This document shows, piece by piece, positions 58,213 through 64,000 of a DNA stretch of 64,000 nt (its first letter is position 1; every line of letters begins with the position of its first letter). A model generated the notes under the pieces. It did not search any database. It was not told where the DNA came from and saw nothing but the letters and a program-made list of their open reading frames with translations. The stretch is from the NCBI RefSeq assembly GCF_024435355.1, contig NZ_JAMJWG010000002.1, positions 1 to 64,000 on the forward strand, in the 5' to 3' direction. This DNA comes from Streptomyces odontomachi. Lineage in GTDB: Bacteria > Actinomycetota > Actinomycetes > Streptomycetales > Streptomycetaceae. The position numbers and the translations under genes are program-made.

Positions 58213-59681
58213 CGCGCCGTACGGTGGTCGTGGTGGGTGCCGGACCCGCGGGTCTCGCGGCCGCTGACACCGCGTTGGCCGCCGGTGCCGACGTCGCCCT
58301 GCTCGATGCCGCTGACCGGCCCGGCGGCCAGTACCACCGCATGCTTCCCGAGGCGTACGGGGCCCGGGCCCCGCAGGCGATCCAGCACGGCCACCACGCG
58401 TTCACGCGCCGTGCCCACCGCGTCCTCGACCATCCGCGGTGCTCCTGGTGGGCGGGCGCCGAGGTGTGGGCGCTGGAGCGTCCGGAGCCCGGCACCGTGG
58501 CCCCGCCGAAGGTGCACGTCCTCTCCGCCGCGCCGCGCGGCCCGCGCCGGCGACACGTCCTGGCACCTGACGCGCTCGTCCTCGCGACCGGCGCCCACGA
58601 CCGCGTCCTGCCCTTCCCGGGCTGGGACCTGCCCGGGGTGTACACCGCGGGCGCCGCACAGGCACTGGCCAAGGGAGAGCGGCTCGCCGTCGGAGACCGG
58701 GTGGTGGTCGCCGGCACCGGGCCGTTCCTGCTGCCGGTCGCGGTGTCCCTGCTGGAAGCCGGGTCCACGGTGATCGAGGTCGTCGAGGCCGGTGAGCGGG
58801 TGCGGGTGGCGCGCGGCTGGCTCGACCATCCCTGGGAACTGGGCGCGCAGGCCGGCAAGAGCGGTGAACTCCTCTCCCTGGCCACCGCGCTCGCCCGCCG
58901 CCGGGTGCCGTACCGCTTCGGCCGGGCCGTGGTGGCGGCACGCGGCGACGGCCGGGTGGAGGAGGTGGTGACCGCGGCGGTGCGCACCGACTGGTCCGTG
59001 GTGCCCGGCACCGAGCGGACCACGGCGGTCGACGCGGTGTGCGTCGGCCATGGCTTCACGCCCCGGCTCGAACTCGCCGTCGCCGCAGGGTGCGCGTTGC
59101 GACCCGGCCCCGGTGGCGCATCCACCGACGTGTTCGTGGGTGTGGACGGCGACCAGGCCACCAGCGCCCCCGGGGTGTATGCGTGCGGTGAGATCACCGG
59201 CATCGCCGGGGCGCCGGCGGCCCGTACCGAGGGCGCGCTGGCGGGCTGGCTCGCCGCGGGTGGCGCACCGGACGCCCGGTCGCTTGCGGCCCTGCGCAGG
59301 CGCCGTGACCAGGGCCGCGCCTTCGCCCGCCGGCTCGCGGACGCCCACCCGATCGGCTCCGGGTGGCCCGGCTGGCTCCGGCCCGACACCGTGGTGTGCC
59401 GCTGCGAGGAGACGGACTACGCGACGGTGCGTGCGGCGGCCGAGGACGCCACGGCCGGCGAGGCACGGGTGGCCAAGCTGGCGACGCGGGCCGGACTCGG
59501 GCCCTGCCAGGGCCGGATCTGCGGGCCCACCGTTGCCGAGCTCCGCCGTCTGCACGGCGCCCCGCAGCCCCCCGGGCCCCCGACCGCCCCCGTCGATCCC
59601 GGCCCCCAGCACCGTCCCCTCGCCGCGCCGATCCGGCTCGGCGAACTCGCCCGGCCATCCGTGGAGGAGAGCGGCCCATGA
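58209..59681 (+). CDS. D-hydroxyproline dehydrogenase, pyridine-nucleotide-type FAD subunit (alpha)
   Basis: A 490-aa HcnB-like flavoprotein: VVVVGAGPAGLAAADTALAAG at the N-terminus, GGQYHRMLPEAYGARAP, a second nucleotide-binding GDRVVVAGTGPFLLPVAVSL, and a C-terminal BFD-like [2Fe-2S] domain (VVCRCEETDYATVR, LGPCQGRICGPTVAEL). With the beta and gamma subunits it forms a heterotrimer or larger complex that passes electrons onward from D-Hyp oxidation. GTG 58209 overlaps the previous stop. Confidence 0.86.
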   Translation: MTRRTVVVVGAGPAGLAAADTALAAGADVALLDAADRPGGQYHRMLPEAYGARAPQAIQHGHHAFTRRAHRVLDHPRCSWWAGAEVWALERPEPGTVAPPKVHVLSAAPRGPRRRHVLAPDALVLATGAHDRVLPFPGWDLPGVYTAGAAQALAKGERLAVGDRVVVAGTGPFLLPVAVSLLEAGSTVIEVVEAGERVRVARGWLDHPWELGAQAGKSGELLSLATALARRRVPYRFGRAVVAARGDGRVEEVVTAAVRTDWSVVPGTERTTAVDAVCVGHGFTPRLELAVAAGCALRPGPGGASTDVFVGVDGDQATSAPGVYACGEITGIAGAPAARTEGALAGWLAAGGAPDARSLAALRRRRDQGRAFARRLADAHPIGSGWPGWLRPDTVVCRCEETDYATVRAAAEDATAGEARVAKLATRAGLGPCQGRICGPTVAELRRLHGAPQPPGPPTAPVDPGPQHRPLAAPIRLGELARPSVEESGP

Positions 59682-60634
59682 GCACCCGCGCAAGCATCCC
59701 CGCACACACCGTCCCCGAGCACGCCCTGACCGGTGTCGTCGTCGCGACGGCGCTGCCCTACCGTGCAGACCCGAAGGCGCCTGCCGGCCTTGCCGTGGAC
59801 TACGACCGGTATGCCGAGCACTGCCGCTGGCTGGTGGACAACGGGTGCGACGGCGTCGGCCCGAACGGTTCGCTGGGCGAGTACTCGTCGCTCACCGACG
59901 AGGAGCGCCGCCGGGTGGCCCGCACCGCGATCGAGGCGGTCGCCGGGCGCGGCAAGGTCATCGTCGGCGTGCACGGCGTCGGCTCGCACCAGGCCGCGCA
60001 CTGGGCCGAGGCCGCGGCCGAGGACGGCGCCGACGGGGTGCTGTGCCTGCCGCCGACGATGTACCGCGCCAACCGGGGCGAGGTCATCGCGCACTTCGAG
60101 GCGGTGGCCGCGGTCGGGCTGCCCGTGATGGTCTACAACAACCCGCTGGACACCAAGGTCGACCTCACGCCGGACCTGCTCGCCGAGATCGCCCGTATCG
60201 ACGGCGTCCAGGCGGTGAAGGAGTTCTCCGGTGATGTGCGCCGGGTGCTCCAGATCAAGGAGCAGGCGCCGTCGTTGGACGTGATCGGGGGCGCGGACGA
60301 CGTCGTCCTGGAGAGCCTGCTGATGGGGGCCACCGGCTGGTTCGCCGGTTTCCCGAACGTCTTCCCCGCCGAGTCGGCCGAGCTGTTCCGGCTGGCGCGT
60401 GAGGGGCGTCTCGCCGAGGCTCGGGCGCTGTACGAGCCGCTGGTCGCCGCGTTCCGCTGGGACTCGCGTACCGAGTTCGTACAGGCCATCAAGTTGGGCA
60501 TGGAGTTGGTCGGCCGGTTCGGTGGGCCCTGCCGGCCGCCCCGCGGTCCCCTGCTGCCGGCCCAGCGCGCCCAGGTGGCGGACGAGATGGAGCGCGCCGT
60601 CAAGGCCATCGAGGCGCAGCGGCAGGCCGTCTGA
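59678..60634 (+). CDS. Dihydrodipicolinate-synthase family lyase, probable pyrroline-4-hydroxy-2-carboxylate deaminase
   Basis: A 318-aa DapA-fold enzyme: GVVVATALPYRADPKAPAGL, DGVGPNGSLGEYSSLTDEER, VMVYNNPLDTKVDLTPDLL with the conserved Tyr153, and DGVQAVKEFSGD with the Schiff-base Lys181. In hydroxyproline operons this family deaminates and dehydrates pyrroline-4-hydroxy-2-carboxylate to 2-oxoglutarate semialdehyde. Position between the dehydrogenase subunits and the epimerase supports that job rather than lysine synthesis. ATGA overlap with the previous gene. Confidence 0.85.
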   Translation: MSTRASIPAHTVPEHALTGVVVATALPYRADPKAPAGLAVDYDRYAEHCRWLVDNGCDGVGPNGSLGEYSSLTDEERRRVARTAIEAVAGRGKVIVGVHGVGSHQAAHWAEAAAEDGADGVLCLPPTMYRANRGEVIAHFEAVAAVGLPVMVYNNPLDTKVDLTPDLLAEIARIDGVQAVKEFSGDVRRVLQIKEQAPSLDVIGGADDVVLESLLMGATGWFAGFPNVFPAESAELFRLAREGRLAEARALYEPLVAAFRWDSRTEFVQAIKLGMELVGRFGGPCRPPRGPLLPAQRAQVADEMERAVKAIEAQRQAV

Positions 60635-61635
60635 TGCGCAGCGTCCGCGCCATCAGCGCCGTCGACTCGCACACCGAGGGCATGCCCACCCGGGTCGTCA
60701 CCGGCGGCGTGCCGCCGATCCCCGGCGCCACCATGGCCGACCGGCGCGCCTACGCCGTCGAGCACCTGGACGGGCTGCGCCGGTTCCTGATGGACGAGCC
60801 GCGCGGACACCCGGCGATGAGCGGCGCACTGCTCCAGCCGCCGGCCCGCGCGGACGCGGACTGGGGCGTCGTCTACATCGAGGTCAGCGGCTTCCTGCCG
60901 ATGTGCGGGCATGGCACGGTGGGCGTGGCGACGGTGCTGGTGGAGACCGGGATGGTGCCGGTGACCGAGCCGGAGACGGTGGTGCGTCTCGACACTCCCG
61001 CCGGTCTGGTGGAGGCCAGGGTCGCGGTACGTGACGGGGTGGCCGAGCAGGTGACGCTGCGCAACGTGGCCTCCTTCGCGCTCGACCTGGGCGCGAAGGT
61101 GACCGTCCCCGGCATCGGCGAGGTCACCTACGACATGGCGTACGGCGGCAACTTCTACGCCATCGTCGACCTGGCGAGCGTCGGTCTGCCGTTCGACCGG
61201 GCCCGCAAGGACGACATCCTCGCCGCGGGCCTCGCGATCTCCCGGGCGGTGGACGAGCAGAACATGCCCGTTCACCCCACCGACCCGCAGATCCGGGGCT
61301 GCAAGCACGTGCAGTTCCTCGCCCCGAACGCAGGCGCCCGGCACTCGCGCAACGCGATGGCGATCAGGCCCGGCTGGTTCGACCGCTCCCCGTGCGGCAC
61401 CGGCACCTGCGCCCGCATGGCCCAGTTGTACGCCCGCGGCGAGTTGCCCCTCGGCACCGAGTTCGTCAACGAGTCCTTCATCGGCACCCGCTTCACCGGC
61501 CGCCTGCTGGACACCACCGAGGTCGGCGGCGTCCCGGCGGTGCTGCCCGAATTCTCCGGGCGCGCATGGATCACGGGCACGGCGACGTATCTTCTCGACC
61601 CGTCGGACCCGTTCCCGGAGGGCTTCGTGCTCTAG
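60634..61635 (+). CDS. 4-hydroxyproline 2-epimerase (proline racemase family)
   Basis: A 333-aa enzyme with both catalytic cysteines of the racemase/epimerase class: Cys91 in PMCGHGTVG and Cys254 in SPCGTGTCARMA. The related trans-3-hydroxyproline dehydratases have Thr at the second site, so this should be an epimerase. It interconverts trans-4-hydroxy-L-proline and cis-4-hydroxy-D-proline, the entry step of the pathway. The ATG overlaps the preceding TGA (TGATG). Confidence 0.9.
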   Translation: MRSVRAISAVDSHTEGMPTRVVTGGVPPIPGATMADRRAYAVEHLDGLRRFLMDEPRGHPAMSGALLQPPARADADWGVVYIEVSGFLPMCGHGTVGVATVLVETGMVPVTEPETVVRLDTPAGLVEARVAVRDGVAEQVTLRNVASFALDLGAKVTVPGIGEVTYDMAYGGNFYAIVDLASVGLPFDRARKDDILAAGLAISRAVDEQNMPVHPTDPQIRGCKHVQFLAPNAGARHSRNAMAIRPGWFDRSPCGTGTCARMAQLYARGELPLGTEFVNESFIGTRFTGRLLDTTEVGGVPAVLPEFSGRAWITGTATYLLDPSDPFPEGFVL

Positions 61636-61671
61636 GGCTCCCGGCCGTAGGTGGTGGCCCGCCGGGTGGGC

Positions 61672-61695
61672 GGCCGGGTGAGTGGCCGGGTGAGT
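61672..61695. repeat. 12-bp tandem repeat after the epimerase gene
   Basis: GGCCGGGTGAGT occurs twice head to tail (61672-61683, 61684-61695), with a degenerate third copy starting at 61696. It lies between the epimerase and kinase genes. Confidence 0.9.
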
Positions 61696-61736
61696 GGTCG
61701 TGTCCTGAACCGGTATCGCGGCGCGGAGGATCTTGC

Positions 61737-62720
61737 ATGTCGAACGACACGGGGGCGTGGGGCGAACCCGAAGCCCTCCCCCTGCACACCGGCAGCAGAC
61801 GCATCTCCTGGCGCGACCTGCCGCGCGCGGTGTCGGTCGGGATCGAGGAGGTGCTGCACGGCTCGGTGGCCACCGCCACCAGCCAGCCCGGTGGGTTCTC
61901 CGAAGGCCTCGCTTCCCGTGTGGTGCTGGCCGACGGACGCAGGGCCTTCGTGAAAGCCGTCGACGCAGCGGCCGCCCCCGGGGTGGGTGCCTTCCACCGC
62001 CGCGAGGTCGCGATGGCGGGCGCCCTGCCCTCCGGCGCGCCCGTGCCGCGGCTGGTGGGGTCGTACGACGACGGCCGTTGGGTGGCGCTGGTCTTCGAGG
62101 ACGTCGATGGCGTGCTTCCTGCCCAGCCGTGGCGCATGTCCGAACTGGAGCGGGTGCTCGACGCCGTCACCACCCTGTCCGAGCAGCTGACGCCGGCGCC
62201 ACGGCTCGCTGCTCCCGCGCCACCACCACGCCTGGGCGGTTGGGGGCGGCTGGCTCACAGCCCCACGGCGCGGGCGAGACTGGCCACGGTCGCGCCCCGG
62301 GCCGCGGACGACCTGGAGCTGTACCTCTCCCTGGAGGCCCGGCTCGACGCGGCGACCGCCGGAACGACGCTGGTCCACGGTGACCTGTACCCCTTCAACA
62401 TCCTGCTCTCCGGCGACCGGGTGGTCTTCGTGGACTGGCCGCACGCCTGGATCGGGCCGGCGCACGCCGACCTGGTGATGCTGCTGGGCAGCGTGGCCCT
62501 CAGCGGCATCGACCCGGAACCCTTCGCCGCACGTCACCCCCTGCTGACCGGCGTCGAGCCGGAAGCCGTCGACGTCCTCATCTCGGCACAGGCGGGATTC
62601 CTGCTGGCAACGGCCTGCTCCATGGGCGGCTCCGTCGACCCGCGGCTGGTGCAGATGATGACCCGACTCGGCCTGGCCTCCCTGCGCTGGCTGTCCGGCC
62701 GTAGGGCGGGCAACCGCTAG
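61737..62720 (+). CDS. Aminoglycoside-phosphotransferase-fold kinase (APH)
   Basis: A 327-aa APH-fold protein: RAFVKAVDAA carries the ATP-binding Lys, LVHGDLYPFNILLSGDRVVFVDWPHAW (shown in two parts: LVHGDLYPFNILL and VFVDWPHAWIGPAHADLVML) has the catalytic loop HGDxxxxN and the metal-binding DW. Such enzymes phosphorylate small molecules, including drugs, choline or sugars. GGAGGA lies 5 nt before the ATG. It is about 100 bp after the hydroxyproline operon and may be co-transcribed, but no link to that pathway is evident. Confidence 0.85.
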   Translation: MSNDTGAWGEPEALPLHTGSRRISWRDLPRAVSVGIEEVLHGSVATATSQPGGFSEGLASRVVLADGRRAFVKAVDAAAAPGVGAFHRREVAMAGALPSGAPVPRLVGSYDDGRWVALVFEDVDGVLPAQPWRMSELERVLDAVTTLSEQLTPAPRLAAPAPPPRLGGWGRLAHSPTARARLATVAPRAADDLELYLSLEARLDAATAGTTLVHGDLYPFNILLSGDRVVFVDWPHAWIGPAHADLVMLLGSVALSGIDPEPFAARHPLLTGVEPEAVDVLISAQAGFLLATACSMGGSVDPRLVQMMTRLGLASLRWLSGRRAGNR

Positions 62721-62799
62721 GGGCGTCCGTCGGGGTCGGCGGCTCCGCCTGCCCAGCCCGCGTGGCCGGAAAAAAATTCCAGGAAAGTTCCGGCGATGA

Positions 62800-62826
62800 T
62801 GTCGAGAACCCGCGGCCGGCTCCGTC
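62800..62826 (+). promoter_or_regulatory. ECF-type promoter upstream of YCII/DGPF gene
   Basis: TGTCGA (62800-62805) and CGTC (62823-62826) are 17 bp apart. As I recall, targets of the ECF42 sigma group use TGTCGA at -35 and CGA/TC at -10, and the genes controlled encode DGPF proteins, exactly as here. A nearby AT-rich palindrome (TTCCAGGAA, with GGAA/TTCC arms outside it) at about 62767-62793 may also contribute. Confidence 0.65.
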
Positions 62827-62878
62827 CCCGGGGTGAACGCGACCACAATGGGCCGCACCCGCACCGAGGAGAACCACG

Positions 62879-63286
62879 ATGGCCAAGTACCTGCTGTTGA
62901 AGCACTACCGCGGCGCCCCTGCTGCGGTCAACAACGTGCCGATGGACCAGTGGAAGCCGGAGGAGATCACGGCGCACGTGCAGTACATGGAGGACTTCGC
63001 CGCCCGGCTCGGGGAGACCGGCGAGTTCGTCGACGGTCAGGCGCTCGCCCCCGAGGGCATGTGGGTCCGCTACGACGGTGAGGGCCGGCCTCCGGTCACC
63101 GACGGTCCCTTCCCCGAGACCAAGGACCTCATCGCCGGCTGGATGGTGATCGACGTCGACAGCAAGGAACGCGCCGTCGAACTGGCCGGCGAGCTGTCGG
63201 CCGCCCCCGGCGCGGACGGCAAGCCGATCCACGAATGGCTCGAGGTGCGCCCGTTCCTGGCGGCGCCCCCCACCATCACGGAGTGA
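62879..63286 (+). CDS. YCII/DGPF-domain protein
   Basis: A 135-aa protein with the DGPF signature (VTDGPFPETKDLIAGWMVID) in a YCII fold: MAKYLLLKHYRGAPAAVN and EEITAHVQYMEDFAARLGE flank it. The family is found next to ECF42 sigma factors in actinobacteria and its biochemical role is unknown. GAGGAG precedes the ATG, and an ECF-type promoter lies 53 bp upstream. The stop overlaps the GTG of the sigma gene. Confidence 0.9.
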   Translation: MAKYLLLKHYRGAPAAVNNVPMDQWKPEEITAHVQYMEDFAARLGETGEFVDGQALAPEGMWVRYDGEGRPPVTDGPFPETKDLIAGWMVIDVDSKERAVELAGELSAAPGADGKPIHEWLEVRPFLAAPPTITE

Positions 63287-64000
63287 CCGTATCGATGGAC
63301 GAGACCCTGCTCCGGAGTCTCACACCAAGCGTCCTCGGGATCCTCGTCCGCCGCGGAGCCGACTTCGCGGCGGCCGAGGACGCCGTGCAGGACGCGCTGG
63401 TCGAGGCCGTCCGCGTCTGGCCGGCCGACCCACCGCGGGACGCGAAGGGCTGGCTGGTCACCGTGGCCTGGCGCCGGTTCCTCGACGCGACCCGGGCGGA
63501 CGCCGCACGCCGCCGGCGTGAGGACCTCGTCGACGAAGAGCCGGCGCCCGGGCCCGCTCCCGCGGTGGACGACACGCTCCAGCTGTACTTCCTGTGCGCC
63601 CACCCGTCGCTGACGCCGTCGTCCGCGGTCGCTCTCACGCTGCGCGCCGTCGGCGGGCTCACCACCCGCCAGATCGCGCAGGCCTACCTGGTGCCCGAGG
63701 CGACCATGGCGCAGCGGATCAGCCGGGCCAAGCGGACCGTCTCCGGGGTGCGGTTCGACAGGACCGGCGACGTCGCCACCGTGCTGCGCGTCCTCTATCT
63801 GGTCTTCAACGAGGGCTACACCGGCGACGTCGACCTCGCCGCCGAGGCCATCCGGCTCACCCGGCAGCTCGCGGCCGCGATCGACCATCCCGAGGTGGCG
63901 GGGCTGCTTGCCCTCATGCTGCTCCACCACGCCCGGCGCGCTGCGCGGACCGCGCCGGACGGCAGCCTGGTGCCGCTCGCCGAGCAGGACCGCAGCCGGT
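63283..64000 (+). CDS. ECF sigma factor of the ECF42/DUF6596 type, 3' end outside window
   Basis: The first about 239 codons are present. Region 2 reads ILVRRGADFAAAEDAVQDAL and GWLVTVAWRRFLDATRAD, region 4 has LRAVGGLTTRQIAQAYLVPE followed by AQRISRAKRTV, and the extended C-terminal domain starts with VLRVLYLVFNEGYTGD. That long helical extension is the mark of ECF42 proteins. GTG 63283 overlaps the YCII stop (GTGA); ATG 63295 is an alternative. Together they form an autoregulated pair. Confidence 0.9.
   Translation, partial: MTVSMDETLLRSLTPSVLGILVRRGADFAAAEDAVQDALVEAVRVWPADPPRDAKGWLVTVAWRRFLDATRADAARRRREDLVDEEPAPGPAPAVDDTLQLYFLCAHPSLTPSSAVALTLRAVGGLTTRQIAQAYLVPEATMAQRISRAKRTVSGVRFDRTGDVATVLRVLYLVFNEGYTGDVDLAAEAIRLTRQLAAAIDHPEVAGLLALMLLHHARRAARTAPDGSLVPLAEQDRSR

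Overview
The window is a stretch of a high-GC actinobacterial chromosome, almost certainly Streptomyces or a close relative. The evidence is the strong G/C third-position bias, many genes read from promoter -10 boxes placed only 6-9 nt before the start codon (leaderless transcripts), an AfsR-type SARP regulator, a large LAL (LuxR-type ATPase) regulator, an actinobacterial Ku, a complete-looking phenylacetyl-CoA epoxidase operon, and a dispersed intergenic repeat with the look of Streptomyces repeats. No rRNA, tRNA, CRISPR array, phage or intact insertion sequence was found. The 3' edge cuts a sigma-factor gene.

Layout. 1-6.4 kb: GNAT acetyltransferase, HIT hydrolase, AfsR-like SARP/NB-ARC/TPR regulator, two small membrane proteins. 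6.4-16.7 kb: secreted flavin cholesterol oxidase, DUF6461 protein, a VOC protein whose 5' end is tandemly duplicated, a 48-residue peptide gene translationally coupled to an ABC exporter and a helical-repeat protein, an esterase divergent from an AraC regulator, Ku, and an internally deleted PaiB-like gene. 16.8-28 kb: TetR/FAD-monooxygenase pair and the phenylacetate (paa) region: paaABCDE, paaN-(paaJ/paaG remnants)-paaH, and divergent paaI-paaK. Two matching operator-like palindromes sit upstream of paaA and in the paaN/paaI gap. 28-41.5 kb: repeat-rich gap, secreted lipase-like hydrolase, TetR/TetX-like pair, DUF1707 protein, MarR/EamA pair, ketopantoate reductase, adenosine-deaminase-like enzyme, a MerR-peroxiredoxin fusion, an MFS remnant joined to an SDR tail, a 2H phosphoesterase and a PAP2 membrane protein.

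41.7-56 kb: methyltransferase, a frameshifted gene coupled to a SUKH-like protein (possible decayed toxin-immunity pair), enolase-superfamily/RraA pair, FAD monooxygenase/TetR pair, a scar zone (IS-like end, truncated GNAT, truncated nucleotidyltransferase, opposing gene tail), lipase divergent from a LAL regulator, MazG-like protein, secreted protein, and a class V aminotransferase resembling the sulfurase domain of Moco sulfurase. 56.4-64 kb: a fully coupled five-gene operon for 4-hydroxyproline breakdown (D-Hyp dehydrogenase subunits beta, gamma and alpha, pyrroline-4-hydroxy-2-carboxylate deaminase, Hyp epimerase), an APH-fold kinase, and a YCII/DGPF protein with its ECF sigma factor.

Themes. 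The region is catabolic and accessory: aromatic acids, hydroxyproline, sterol, and probably sugar acids, each next to its own regulator with palindromic operators in the shared gap. It also carries an unusual number of small in-frame deletions, frameshifts and gene-gene fusions at 16.3, 24, 38.5, 42.8, 47.5 and 48.2 kb, which suggests ongoing decay of accessory DNA, or sequencing errors at some sites. Function calls come from motifs and remembered family features; no database search was run.
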